The notes below the pieces were generated by a model. It saw nothing but the letters and a program-made list of their open reading frames with translations, was not told the DNA's origin and made no database searches. A stretch of DNA of 64,000 bases from Pseudomonas synxantha BG33R (GTDB taxonomy: Bacteria; Pseudomonadota; Gammaproteobacteria; Pseudomonadales; Pseudomonadaceae). The stretch spans positions 6,014,498-6,078,497 of the forward strand of contig NZ_CM001514.1 in the NCBI RefSeq assembly GCF_000263715.2, given 5' to 3'. Position numbers and translations under genes: made by a program. Position 1 is the stretch's first letter, and each line of letters begins with the position of its first letter. This document shows positions 38,655 to 48,676 of this stretch, piece by piece.

Positions 38655-40157
38655 ATGCCGCAATCCCAAGCCAAGAATCTGTCCTTGATCGCCGCCATCG
38701 ACCTGGGCTCCAACAGCTTTCACATGGTCGTGGCCAAGGCCCAGAACGGTGAGATCCGCATCCTTGAGCGGCTCGGCGAAAAAGTGCAACTGGCCGCCGG
38801 GATCGACGACGAGCGCAAGCTCAATGAAGAATCCATGCAGCGCGGGCTCGACTGCCTCAAGCGATTTGCGCAATTGATCAATGGCATGCCGCCTGGCGCC
38901 GTGCGCATCGTCGGCACCAACGCGTTGCGCGAAGCCCGAAACCGCAATGAGTTTATCCATCGTGCCGAGGAAATCCTCGGGCACCCGGTGGAAGTTATCT
39001 CTGGCCGTGAAGAGGCGCGCCTGATCTACCTCGGCGTTTCCCACACACTGGCCGACACGCCCGGCAAACGCCTGGTGGCGGACATTGGTGGCGGCAGTAC
39101 CGAGTTCATCATCGGCCAGCGTTTCGAGCCACTGCTGCGTGAAAGCCTGCAGATGGGATGCGTGAGCTTCACTCAACGTTACTTCAAGGACGGCAAGATC
39201 ACGCCGGCGCGCTATGCCCAGGCTTACACGGCGGCGCGGCTGGAGATCATGAGCATTGAACATGCCCTGCACCGCCTGACCTGGGATGAAGCCATCGGCT
39301 CGTCCGGCACCATCCGCGCCATCGGTCTGGCCTTGAAGGCTGGCGGCCATGGCACTGGCGAGGTGAATGCCGAAGGTCTGGCGTGGCTCAAGCGCAAGCT
39401 GTTCAAGCTGGGGGATGCGGAGAAAATCGACTTCGACGGCATCAAACCTGATCGCCGCGCCATTTTCCCTGCGGGCCTGGCGATTCTCGAAGCCATCTTC
39501 GACGCCCTAGAACTGCAACGCATGGACCACTGTGACGGCGCCCTGCGCGAAGGCGTGCTCTATGACCTACTGGGCCGTCATCACCACGAAGACGTGCGCG
39601 AGCGCACCCTCAGCTCGCTGATGGAGCGCTACCACGTCGACCTGGAACAAGCCGCCCGTGTGGAGCGTAAAGCCTTGCACGCTTTCGACCAGGTGGCCGC
39701 CGATTGGGACCTGGAAGACGGCGTCTGGCGCGAGCTGCTGGGCTGGGCTGCCAAGGTGCATGAAGTGGGCCTGGACATCGCCCACTACCATTACCACAAG
39801 CACGGCGCCTACCTGATCGAGCACTCGGACCTGGCTGGGTTCTCCCGCGAAGACCAACAGATGCTCGCGCTGCTGGTGCGCGGCCATCGCCGCAATATTC
39901 CCAAGGACAAATTTGCCGAATTCGGCAAAGACGGCATCAAGCTGATTCGCCTGTGCGCGCTGTTGCGCTTTGCAATCCTGTTCCACCACATTCGTGGCAC
40001 CCAGGAAATGCCCCAGGTAAAACTGCGCGCTGCTGATGACAGCCTGGAAGTGATCTTCCCCAAGGGCTGGCTGGATGAAAACCAGCTGACCCAGGCGGAC
40101 TTCGCCCAGGAAGCGGAATGGCTGACGCGGGTGGGGTTCAGCCTGAACCTGCGCTGA
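38655..40157 (+). CDS. ppx: Exopolyphosphatase
   Basis: 500-residue Ppx/GppA phosphatase that releases phosphate from the ends of polyphosphate. The actin-like ATPase motifs are [16 protein letters not shown] at the start and [15 protein letters not shown] near residue 140. The C-terminal HD-like half contains [20 protein letters not shown]. The start [10 protein letters not shown] at 38655 matches the family, and the long upstream in-frame extension looks non-coding. Its partner ppk lies convergent beyond a 2.2-kb insertion; the last 37 bases are duplicated at 42357. Confidence 0.95.
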   Translation: MPQSQAKNLSLIAAIDLGSNSFHMVVAKAQNGEIRILERLGEKVQLAAGIDDERKLNEESMQRGLDCLKRFAQLINGMPPGAVRIVGTNALREARNRNEFIHRAEEILGHPVEVISGREEARLIYLGVSHTLADTPGKRLVADIGGGSTEFIIGQRFEPLLRESLQMGCVSFTQRYFKDGKITPARYAQAYTAARLEIMSIEHALHRLTWDEAIGSSGTIRAIGLALKAGGHGTGEVNAEGLAWLKRKLFKLGDAEKIDFDGIKPDRRAIFPAGLAILEAIFDALELQRMDHCDGALREGVLYDLLGRHHHEDVRERTLSSLMERYHVDLEQAARVERKALHAFDQVAADWDLEDGVWRELLGWAAKVHEVGLDIAHYHYHKHGAYLIEHSDLAGFSREDQQMLALLVRGHRRNIPKDKFAEFGKDGIKLIRLCALLRFAILFHHIRGTQEMPQVKLRAADDSLEVIFPKGWLDENQLTQADFAQEAEWLTRVGFSLNLR

Positions 40158-40180
40158 ATCGAATCTAAAGCACACCGCAA
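40121..40180 (+). repeat. Left copy of a 60-bp direct repeat (ppx 3' end)
   Basis: The final 37 bases of ppx plus 23 bases downstream. About 51 of 60 positions match the copy at 42357-42415. It marks the left border of the inserted block between ppx and ppk. Confidence 0.85.
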
Positions 40181-40725
40181 CAGGCGCTAGTACCGACCGG
40201 CACCGTTTCTATTCGCCGCAGGCGCCTGCCGGCCAAGCGTATCGTATGGTTGGGTGCGGGTGGCTGGCTTATACGGCTGACCGTTTCCCGGACTACGCTC
40301 AAGCAGCGCCCGGATCTTCCCGCCCATTGGTATGCATGCCTGATCGAGTATTCGATAGACGACAAGCCCCACACCTGTCAGACCTCATTGATTGACGCCA
40401 AACGTTACCCTGTCCATCAGGTGGCACGGCATACGGGTTGCGCCGCAAGGCCTAATCGTCCTCTGGTGGCTCAAGCGATGACCAACGCGCTACGGATCTG
40501 CCCGCTGAAACACTAGGTACTATTCCTAAGCGGCTGGTAGAACTGCGTACCCAGGCCCAACACTTCATGTTGCCGTCCTCTGCGTGCCAATCAGTGGTAC
40601 ATACCTGTCAATTATGACAGTTGTACACGTCTGCGGATTAAGTTCCACTGCGTCTTAGACCTCATGCGTAACAGGTAGTAGCGCAGAGAACCTACATACC
40701 GTACCGCTCCAGGGAAGGGTTCACG
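40158..40725. other. Region after ppx without a clear gene
   Basis: 568 bases. An open stretch on the + strand (about 40250-40516, ending CPLKH) and another on the minus strand (40165-40374) give no recognisable protein and lack good ribosome-binding sites. The right part holds the lux-box-like palindrome at 40603 and the probable promoter of the secreted repeat protein. I consider the left part non-coding or gene debris. Confidence 0.45.
40603..40622. promoter_or_regulatory. lux-box-like palindrome
   Basis: ACCTGTCAATTATGACAGTT has perfect inner arms CTGTCA/TGACAG with a 4-base centre and fits the CT-N12-AG frame of LuxR-type (las/rhl) operators. It lies 104 bases before the start of the secreted repeat protein, a distance compatible with overlap of the -35 region. 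Confidence 0.5.
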
Positions 40726-41967
40726 ATGAAATCATCCGTTATGATCATTCTAGGATTTGGCCTCTACGCTACTGGCTTGAGCGTTGCTCATGCAGCTGCA
40801 TGGGTGCCGTTTTCCGCAACCGCAGGTGCGCAATGCGCACCGGTCGACATCAATAATACCGGCATTACAGCGGGTAATTGCCGACCGGCCAGCACTACCG
40901 CCAACAATGTCGCATGGGTAGCCGACGGTGCCGCACACGGCGCTCAGAGCGCACTGACCTCATTGGCGAGCGGGCAACCTTGTAGTGCTTCTGCATTGTC
41001 CAATAACGGAAAAGTGATGGGTAACTGTAACGACGCCAGCAACTCTAATTTTGGAGTGGTCTGGACTGCGACATCCCCAGCCGTCGCGCCCATAAAGCTG
41101 GATTCGCTACCCGCAACGCTGTTAATACCCCTGCTGCGCCCCAAAGATGTCGCCACCAATGCCGTAGCGATCAACGATCGAGGCGACGTGGCAGGTTCAA
41201 GCCTGGATGCCGACAACCAGGGAACCGCAGTATTTTATGCCAATGGCAGCGGCACCCCTGAACGCGTGTCCAATTGGGGGGACAATTGCGCCGTTGCGGA
41301 TGTTAACTTGCCCACTACTGGCACCCCGCAGCTCGCTCTCAATTGCCCTAACAATGCTGGTAACACCACTGCTCGGGTCGCGGAAAAAAATGGGGCGTCC
41401 TATAGCATGACTGATCTGGCACTGCCCACCGGCGCCAGCTATTGCACGGTCACCCGTGCTATTAATGCCTCCAGCTTCGTCGGAACATGCATTTATCCCA
41501 ACTCGGCAGTGAACGTGACGAAAAGTGCATTCTGGAGCAACAAGACTGCTGCGCCGGCAGTCCTGTCGCTCTCTTCTGGTTCCAAAAACATGGCCCTCGG
41601 TATTAACGAGGCCGGCCGAGTGTTGGTCTCCCAATCCACCGTAGATGGCCGAAATCAGTACATGATGTGGCTGCCTTCGCCGTTACCCATCCCGATCATC
41701 GCGATCATTCCTTTACCAACTGGTAGCGCATGGGGAGAAGCAGGCGCGATTACCAGTGGTGAAATCGTCGGGCTGAATGTTCTCAATAGTGACCAATACT
41801 CACAGGGTTGCACGTGGACGCAATCGGCAGGAACCGTCTGCTTGCTACCGATTAGCGGAGGCAAAAACAGCGAAATTAGAGCCGTTTCCAAAAACGGTGC
41901 CTACATGACGGGCATGGTCCTGAACGCCACGCAAACTGCAATCGCTGTTACTACGACGTTACCCTGA
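40726..41967 (+). CDS. Secreted protein with about eight HAF-like repeats
   Basis: 413 residues with a signal peptide ending near AHA. The mature part consists of about eight units of 40-50 residues with the pattern (C)..v.dIN..G.v.G.(C)....a.vW: VDINNTGITAGNC, SALSNNGKVMGNC, VAINDRGDVAGSS, TRAINASSFVGTC, LGINEAGRVLVSQ, GAITSGEIVGLN and RAVSKNGAYMTGM. In several units two cysteines bracket the turn, suggesting disulfide-pinned beta-propeller blades. This resembles the HAF extracellular-repeat group, whose function is unknown. Codon use and GC are lower than in neighbours, consistent with transfer. A GGGAAGGG site precedes the ATG. Confidence 0.75.
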   Translation: MKSSVMIILGFGLYATGLSVAHAAAWVPFSATAGAQCAPVDINNTGITAGNCRPASTTANNVAWVADGAAHGAQSALTSLASGQPCSASALSNNGKVMGNCNDASNSNFGVVWTATSPAVAPIKLDSLPATLLIPLLRPKDVATNAVAINDRGDVAGSSLDADNQGTAVFYANGSGTPERVSNWGDNCAVADVNLPTTGTPQLALNCPNNAGNTTARVAEKNGASYSMTDLALPTGASYCTVTRAINASSFVGTCIYPNSAVNVTKSAFWSNKTAAPAVLSLSSGSKNMALGINEAGRVLVSQSTVDGRNQYMMWLPSPLPIPIIAIIPLPTGSAWGEAGAITSGEIVGLNVLNSDQYSQGCTWTQSAGTVCLLPISGGKNSEIRAVSKNGAYMTGMVLNATQTAIAVTTTLP

Positions 41968-42029
41968 TAGCAACGATGGTGAGTAAACGAAATCTTTGCA
42001 CTGCTGGTTGCACTAAAAGGAGTTCACAG

Positions 42030-42329
42030 ATGAAACACACAATGGTAATCACCGGTTTCCTATGCAGCTGGGTTGTTTTCCTGGCTGTTATGCCAGACGC
42101 TGCGCAGGCCAGAGGATTTCACAGCGGCACATTTTACCCAGGCGGCAGTTGGAGCGATGACCCAGGCCCGCGCTTTATAGAAAATTGGTTCGCACCGAAA
42201 GAAAAAGAACCAACCCCTGTGAATGCCACTTCTGTTAAAGAAGCCAACGGAACTACCCCCGATTGTCAATATGGATATCGATGGGCACGCGCGCGTCCTG
42301 ATGACCCCATCACAAAGATTTCTTGCTAA
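42030..42329 (+). CDS. Small secreted protein (99 residues)
   Basis: The signal peptide MKHTMVITGFLCSWVVFLAV...AQA is followed by a mature part of about 70 residues. It is rich in Gly/Pro/aromatics at its start (GFHSGTFYPGGSWSDDPGP), charged in the middle, and has two cysteines near the end (PDCQYGYRWARARP and terminal SC) that could form a disulfide. The ATG at 42030 has a good AAAAGGAG site; an upstream in-frame reading without a signal peptide is less likely. It is 62 bases after the repeat protein and probably co-transcribed. No recognised family. Notably AT-rich. Confidence 0.7.
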   Translation: MKHTMVITGFLCSWVVFLAVMPDAAQARGFHSGTFYPGGSWSDDPGPRFIENWFAPKEKEPTPVNATSVKEANGTTPDCQYGYRWARARPDDPITKISC

Positions 42330-42356
42330 GTCTCACTAACCACGAAGGGCCGAGGG

Positions 42357-42415
42357 GCTGACGCGCATGGGATTCGGCCTGAACCTGCGCTGAGCCGATC
42401 TAAAGAACACCGAAA
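42357..42415 (+). repeat. Right copy of the ppx 3'-end direct repeat
   Basis: Encodes LTRMGFGLNLR and stop, against [11 protein letters not shown] and stop in ppx, followed by the same downstream bases (atctaaag.acaccg). It carries no ppx upstream sequence, so it is a tail fragment. It marks the right border of the insertion, four bases before a REP. Confidence 0.85.
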
Positions 42416-42418
42416 TAC

Positions 42419-42452
42419 AAATGTGGGAGGGGGCAAGCCCCTCCCACATTTT
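42419..42452. repeat. REP hairpin before the ppk 3' end
   Basis: Arms aatgtgggagggg and cccctcccacatt around gcaag, followed by a short T-run. Just 17 bases from the ppk stop, it may serve as the ppk transcript end. Confidence 0.8.
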
Positions 42453-42468
42453 TAGACTTTGCCGGGTT

Positions 42469-44691
42469 TTAGTTCACCGCAAGAATCGGGCTACCCAACT
42501 TCTCCAGCAACGTCGCCTGCGCGCTGCGCGGGTTCTGGTTGCCGGTCGGGGTGTTGCGTACATAACGCCCGTCCGATTGCAGGCTCCAGCTGTGGGTGTT
42601 GTCGGTGAGGTAGCTTTCCAGCTCCTTCTTGACCCGCATGATCAGCTTCTTGCCTTCCACCGGGAAGCAGGTCTCCACACGCTTATCGAGGTTGCGCTCC
42701 ATCCAGTCGGCGCTGGAGAGGAACATCTGCTCTTCACCGCCGTTGAGGAAGTAGAACACGCGGGTGTGCTCCAGGAAGCGGCCGATGATCGAGCGCACGT
42801 GGATGTTATGCGACACGCCGACAATACCCGGGCGCAGGCAGCACATGCCACGCACCACCAGATCGATGCGCACGCCCGACTGGCTGGCCTTGTACAGCGC
42901 GCGGATGATCTTCGGATCGGTCAGCGAGTTGAACTTGGCGATGATGTGCGCCGGCTTGCCATCGAGGGCAAACTGGGTCTCGCGGGCAATCATGTCGAGC
43001 ATGCCCTTCTTGAGGGTGAACGGCGCGTGCAGCAGCTTTTTCATGCGCAAGGTCTTGCCCATGCCGATGAGCTGGCTGAACAACTTGCCGACGTCTTCGC
43101 ACAGTGCGTCGTCGGATGTCAGCAGGCTGTAGTCGGTGTAGAGCTTGGCGTTGCCGGCGTGGTAGTTCCCGGTGCCCAGGTGGGCGTAGCGCACGATCTC
43201 CCCGGCCTCGCGGCGCAGGATCAACATCATCTTGGCGTGGGTCTTGAAGCCGACCACGCCGTAGATCACCACCGCACCGGCTGCTTGCAGACGGCTGGCC
43301 AGTTGCAGGTTGGACTCTTCGTCAAAGCGCGCGCGCAACTCGATCACCGCGGTGACTTCCTTGCCGTTACGCGCAGCATCCACCAACGCATCGACGATTT
43401 CCGAGTTGGCGCCACTGCGGTAGAGGGTCTGGCGCACGGCCAGAACATGCGGGTCCTTGGCGGCCTGGCGCAGCAGATCGACCACCGGGGTGAACGACTC
43501 GAAGGGGTGCAGCAACAGAATGTCCTGCTTGCTCACCACGCTGAAGATGTTCTCGCTGTTTTGCAGCAGTTTCGGGATCTGTGGCGTGAATGGCTTGTAT
43601 TGCAGCTCCGGATGGCTGTCCAGGCCGGTAATGCTGAACAGGCGCGTCAGGTTCACCGGGCCGTTGACCTGGTACAACTCGGATTCGGCAAGGTTGAACT
43701 GCTTGAGCAGGTAGTCCGACAGATGTTTGGGGCAGGTATCCGCCACTTCCAGACGCACCGCATCGCCATAACGCCGCGAGAACAGCTCGCCACGCAGGGC
43801 ACGAGCCAAGTCTTCGACGTCTTCGGAATCCAGCGCCAGGTCGGCGTTACGGGTCAGGCGGAACTGGTAGCAGCCCTTGACCTTCATGCCCTGGAACAGG
43901 TCATCGGCGTGGGCATGGATCATCGACGACAGGAATACATAATTGTCGCCAGCGCCCCCTACCTCTTCCGGTACCTTGATGATACGTGGCAACAGGCGCG
44001 GGGCCGGGATGATCGCCAGGCCCGAATCGCGACCGAAGGCATCGATACCTTCAAGCTCGACGATGAAGTTCAGGCTCTTGTTCACCAGCAGTGGGAACGG
44101 GTGCGTAGGGTCCAGGCCGATGGGGGTGATGATCGGCGAAATCTCGTCCCGGAAGTAACGGCGCACCCAGGTCTTGATCTTGGCGGTCCAGTGACGACGA
44201 CGAATGAAGCGGACCTGATGCTTTTCCAGTTCCGGCAGCAGGATGTCGTTGAGGATTGCGTACTGGCGGTCCACATGGCCATGTACCAGCTCACTGATGC
44301 GCGCCAACGCCTGGTGCGGTTGCAGTCCGTCGGCCCCGGCTTGTTCGCGGGCGAAGGTGATCTGCTTCTTGAGGCCGGCAACGCGAATCTCGAAGAACTC
44401 ATCCAGGTTGCTGGAGAAAATCAGCAGGAATTTCAGCCGCTCCAGCAACGGGTAGGACTCATCCAGCGCCTGTTCCAGCACACGGATGTTGAATTGCAGT
44501 TGTGACAACTCGCGATGGATGTACAGGCTGCTGTCATCCAGGTTGGTGACCACGGCCACCGGTGCCGGCGCAGGTGCTTCGGCAACCACCGCTGGCGGGG
44601 CAGGCTCCAGCTCCGGTGGGGTCTGGGAAACTTGTTCAACCACCGGGTGAGCGTCTTTTACGGCAACTTCGGAGAGTCCTTCGGTATTCAT
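42469..44691 (-). CDS. ppk: Polyphosphate kinase 1
   Basis: 740-residue PPK1, which polymerises the terminal phosphate of ATP into polyphosphate. The N-terminal domain has [19 protein letters not shown] and the head domain [12 protein letters not shown]. The catalytic region [20 protein letters not shown] contains the autophosphorylated His. The PLD-like C-terminal domains include [27 protein letters not shown], quoted in part. The first 60 residues are an Ala/Pro/Val-rich extension before the conserved start. It is 18 bases downstream of hemB. Confidence 0.96.
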   Translation of the reverse strand: MNTEGLSEVAVKDAHPVVEQVSQTPPELEPAPPAVVAEAPAPAPVAVVTNLDDSSLYIHRELSQLQFNIRVLEQALDESYPLLERLKFLLIFSSNLDEFFEIRVAGLKKQITFAREQAGADGLQPHQALARISELVHGHVDRQYAILNDILLPELEKHQVRFIRRRHWTAKIKTWVRRYFRDEISPIITPIGLDPTHPFPLLVNKSLNFIVELEGIDAFGRDSGLAIIPAPRLLPRIIKVPEEVGGAGDNYVFLSSMIHAHADDLFQGMKVKGCYQFRLTRNADLALDSEDVEDLARALRGELFSRRYGDAVRLEVADTCPKHLSDYLLKQFNLAESELYQVNGPVNLTRLFSITGLDSHPELQYKPFTPQIPKLLQNSENIFSVVSKQDILLLHPFESFTPVVDLLRQAAKDPHVLAVRQTLYRSGANSEIVDALVDAARNGKEVTAVIELRARFDEESNLQLASRLQAAGAVVIYGVVGFKTHAKMMLILRREAGEIVRYAHLGTGNYHAGNAKLYTDYSLLTSDDALCEDVGKLFSQLIGMGKTLRMKKLLHAPFTLKKGMLDMIARETQFALDGKPAHIIAKFNSLTDPKIIRALYKASQSGVRIDLVVRGMCCLRPGIVGVSHNIHVRSIIGRFLEHTRVFYFLNGGEEQMFLSSADWMERNLDKRVETCFPVEGKKLIMRVKKELESYLTDNTHSWSLQSDGRYVRNTPTGNQNPRSAQATLLEKLGSPILAVN

Positions 44692-44709
44692 CGAGTGTTC
44701 CTGTGAGGG

Positions 44710-45744
<1,035 letters not shown>

Positions 45745-45808
45745 TTACGGGCGAGCGTTGCAGTTATAAGCGGCCATTATGACGAAGGAATGACAGTTGT
45801 GCTTATCG

Positions 45809-45827
45809 ATGCGACCTGTAGTCGCAT
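45809..45827. promoter_or_regulatory. Inverted repeat between hemB and dedA
   Basis: Perfect 7-bp arms atgcgac and gtcgcat around ctgta in the divergent hemB/dedA region, so an operator is possible. No regulator gene adjoins it. Confidence 0.35.
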
Positions 45828-45931
45828 TCGTCATTTATGTAGGAATTGTTCACTTCGTGACACATCTCGATACTTTCATGAATCTTCGTGAAGGCGTAGG
45901 CTGCGCGTTCATTTCGCCAGCACCCCAGACC

Positions 45932-46567
45932 ATGCTTCAACAATTTCTGCATGACTTCGGCTACTTTGCCCTCTTCCTCGGCACGTTTTTCGAAGGCGAG
46001 ACCATCCTCGTACTCGCAGGCTTCCTGGCGTTTCGTGGCTACATGGATATCAACCTGGTGGTGGTGGTTGCCTTTTTTGGCAGCTATGCCGGCGACCAGC
46101 TTTGGTACTACATGGGGCGCAAGCACGGCCGCAAGCTGCTGGCACGCAAGCCGCGCTGGCAGTTGATGGGCGACAAGGCACTGGAGCATATCCGCAAGCA
46201 CCCGGATATCTGGGTACTGAGCTTTCGCTTCGTCTACGGATTGCGCACGGTGATGCCCGTGGCGATCGGCCTGTCCGGTTACCCGCCGATGCGCTACCTG
46301 ATCCTCAACGGTATTGGTGCGGCGATCTGGGCCGCTGCACTGGGGGCTGCGGCCTATCATTTCGGTGCGGTGCTGGAAGGTATGCTCGGCAGCGTCAAGA
46401 AGTACGAGCTATGGGTACTGGGCGCCTTGCTGTTGCTGGGCTTTGGCCTGTGGCTGCGACGTCGCTTCAAGAATGCCCGCATCGCCCGCCAAGCGTGTGC
46501 CGAGGCCAAGGCTCGGCTGGCTAACCAGCCAGCCCCGGTCGAAACGCCTAAGACGCCAACCGAGTAA
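45932..46567 (+). CDS. DedA family membrane protein
   Basis: 211-residue inner-membrane protein of the DedA/VTT group, thought to act in lipid carrier or phospholipid flipping. Conserved FLGTFFEGETILVLAGFLA and the FVYGLRTVMPVAIGLSGYP re-entrant motif with its essential Arg are visible. The start at 45932 (MLQQFLHDFG) is chosen by family alignment; no strong ribosome-binding site is visible there or at upstream in-frame starts. Its 3' end overlaps the convergent desaturase-like gene by 20 bases. Confidence 0.88.
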   Translation: MLQQFLHDFGYFALFLGTFFEGETILVLAGFLAFRGYMDINLVVVVAFFGSYAGDQLWYYMGRKHGRKLLARKPRWQLMGDKALEHIRKHPDIWVLSFRFVYGLRTVMPVAIGLSGYPPMRYLILNGIGAAIWAAALGAAAYHFGAVLEGMLGSVKKYELWVLGALLLLGFGLWLRRRFKNARIARQACAEAKARLANQPAPVETPKTPTE

Positions 46568-47783
46568 AACGGCCTCTGCAACAGTAGAGACCAATCAGGC
46601 TGAGCAGGCTGTAGCTCGCCAGGCCCAGCCAGGCGAGAGGGCTGGCAGGCCACAAGCCGACCAGCGGCGCCAGCCATACCAACGGCAGGCTCAGCGCCAG
46701 GCGCGCCAGCTCGGCCTTCAACGCCCATGGGCGATTCTCCAGCGCCACCCCCAACGTAAACAGGCCCAGCGCCATCGCGCCCCAGCCGAGCACCAACGCC
46801 GCCGTAGGCAAGCCCTCACCGAAATTCATCAGATAACTGCCAAAGCCCACATAAGCAGCAAATTGCAAGGCGATGTAGACCTGCTGCCGCGCATCCAAAG
46901 GCACTTCGAATTTGCGAAACTGGCTCAGGTCCGGCTTGGCTATCGGGTATTTGGCTTTGACGTCCGCCGGGCGCCAGCCGGTGCGCATGAACCAGATGCG
47001 CAACTTGTCCCACCAGCTTTCGGCGCGCCGGGCGTCACTCCATAATTGCGCATAAAACTGCAGGTTGGCCCACAGCGGGTTCCAACTGGCCAGAGGTGTG
47101 GTTACCCCAAAAATCACCGGCTCGTTGTCGTCTTCCTCTTGAAAAGTACCGAACAGCCGGTCCCAAATAATGAACACCCCGCCGTAGTTACGATCCATGT
47201 AGAGAGCATTCTGTGCGTGGTGGGCCCGATGATTGGACGGCGTCACGAAGCACCACTCAAACCAGCCCAGCTTGGGAACGTGGCGGGTATGGACCCAGAA
47301 TTGATACAACAGGTTGAGCGAAGCCACGCTGATAAACACCACCAGCGGCACGCCGACCACAGCCAGAGGCAGGTAGAAGATCCAGCTCAGCAGAAAACCG
47401 GTGCTGGTCTGGCGCAAGGCGGTGGTGAGGTTGTAGTCCTCGCTCTGGTGATGCACCGAATGCGCGGCCCAGAGAATATTGCGCTCATGGCCCATGCGAT
47501 GCAGCCAGTAATAGCAGAAGTCATAGAACACAAAGGCGAACACCCAGGTCCAGGCACTCTGGGCCGACAACTCGATGAGCGCCAGGTGTTTGAGGGCGAA
47601 CGCGTAGGTCAGCAGGCCCACGCCCTTGGTCAGCAAACCGGTCGTGGTGGACAGCACACCGGTGCTGAGGCTGTTGATGGCGTCCGCTACTCGGTAGTTG
47701 CGTGCACCGCGCCAACGGTCGGCCAGCAGCTCCACAACGATCAGGGCGATAAAAAACGGTACTGCGTAAGGCACAAAGTCCAT
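46548..47783 (-). CDS. Sterol desaturase / fatty acid hydroxylase superfamily protein
   Basis: 411-residue membrane di-iron protein. The histidine clusters are HRMGHE, HSVHHQSEDYN and NHRAHHAQN, with the intervening spans typical of the family. The C-terminal third (about 290-411) adds four to five extra membrane helices. It may hydroxylate or desaturate a lipid, possibly an ether-lipid or lipid A precursor; substrate unknown. Single-gene unit convergent with dedA. Confidence 0.88.
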   Translation of the reverse strand: MDFVPYAVPFFIALIVVELLADRWRGARNYRVADAINSLSTGVLSTTTGLLTKGVGLLTYAFALKHLALIELSAQSAWTWVFAFVFYDFCYYWLHRMGHERNILWAAHSVHHQSEDYNLTTALRQTSTGFLLSWIFYLPLAVVGVPLVVFISVASLNLLYQFWVHTRHVPKLGWFEWCFVTPSNHRAHHAQNALYMDRNYGGVFIIWDRLFGTFQEEDDNEPVIFGVTTPLASWNPLWANLQFYAQLWSDARRAESWWDKLRIWFMRTGWRPADVKAKYPIAKPDLSQFRKFEVPLDARQQVYIALQFAAYVGFGSYLMNFGEGLPTAALVLGWGAMALGLFTLGVALENRPWALKAELARLALSLPLVWLAPLVGLWPASPLAWLGLASYSLLSLIGLYCCRGRFTRLAS

Positions 47784-47898
47784 GGGCTAGTCCGGTCTAT
47801 TTTTGTTACATCAAGATTAGGTGCAGCGACGTGAGATCCCATTGGCAACAGGTTACAAATTAGTAGACATTTAACGCCATGAATCAGGAGAAATGCCC

Positions 47899-48564
47899 AT
47901 GAGCAAAAAGATTGCAGTGATCCTTTCCGGCTGTGGCGTATACGACGGCGCAGAGATCCACGAGAGCGTGATCACCCTGCTGCGCCTGGACCAGCGCGGC
48001 GCTCAAGTGGAATGCTTTGCACCCGACATTGCGCAATTGCACGTGATCAACCACCTCACCGGCGAAGAAATGCCCGAGTCGCGCAATGTGCTGGTGGAGT
48101 CTGCGCGTATCGCCCGGGGCGCAGTGAAGGATATTGGCCAAGCCAACGCCGCCGACTTCGACGCCCTGATCGTGCCCGGCGGGTTTGGCGCAGCGAAGAA
48201 CCTGTCGAACTTCGCCGTGGAGGGCGCCGGCTGCAGCGTCAACCCGCAGGTGCTGGAGCTGGCTGAAGCGTTTGCCGAAGCAGGCAAGCCGGTGGGGTTG
48301 ATCTGCATCTCTCCGGCCCTGGCCGCGAAGATCTACGGCCCTGGCGTGACCTGCACCATCGGTAACGATGCCGACACAGCCGCTGCCCTGGACAAGATGG
48401 GCGCCACGCATCACGAATGCACGGTGGAAGATATCGTCGAGGACAAAGCGCGCAAGCTGGTCAGTACGCCGGCGTATATGCTCGGCAAGAACATCAGTGA
48501 AGTGGCGTCAGGGATCAACAAGTTGGTGGATCGGGTGCTTGAACTGACCCACGAAAATGACTGA
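47899..48564 (+). CDS. elbB: ElbB, DJ-1/PfpI-type glyoxalase-like protein
   Basis: 221-residue cytoplasmic protein of the ElbB group, previously called an isoprenoid-biosynthesis enhancer and shown in E. coli to have weak glyoxalase activity. The start MSKKIAVILSGCGVYDGAEIHE, IVPGGFGAAKNLS and the nucleophile Cys in GLICISPALA identify it. The ATG at 47899 is preferred over 47893 because the AGGAG site is eight bases upstream of the former. Ends 10 bases before a REPIN. Confidence 0.92.
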   Translation: MSKKIAVILSGCGVYDGAEIHESVITLLRLDQRGAQVECFAPDIAQLHVINHLTGEEMPESRNVLVESARIARGAVKDIGQANAADFDALIVPGGFGAAKNLSNFAVEGAGCSVNPQVLELAEAFAEAGKPVGLICISPALAAKIYGPGVTCTIGNDADTAAALDKMGATHHECTVEDIVEDKARKLVSTPAYMLGKNISEVASGINKLVDRVLELTHEND

Positions 48565-48574
48565 CACCCTCTTA

Positions 48575-48676
48575 CTGTAGGAGCGAGCTTGCTCGCGAAG
48601 AACCTGAGAGCGCCGCGCTCATCCAGAGCCCCCGCGTTATCGTTGACGTTCTTCGCGAGCAAGCTCGCTCCTACAG
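48575..48676. repeat. REPIN with perfect 29-bp arms
   Basis: The arms at 48575-48603 and 48648-48676 are perfect reverse complements over 29 bases (core gtaggagcgagcttgctcgc) around a 44-base centre. This is a different REP family from the gtgggag type at 3415. The right arm runs into the yaiI coding region and supplies its stop codon. Confidence 0.9.

Noticed and set aside
40250..40516. 88-codon + strand open frame downstream of ppx
   Set aside because: Starts with TTG, no ribosome-binding site, overlaps equally open nonsense in other frames and matches nothing I recognise. Kept only as part of the unassigned region.
42421..44505. 694-codon + strand open frame opposite ppk
   Set aside because: Shadow of ppk in high-GC codon use; the His/Gln/Val-rich translation has no domain pattern, while the minus-strand frame is unmistakable PPK1.
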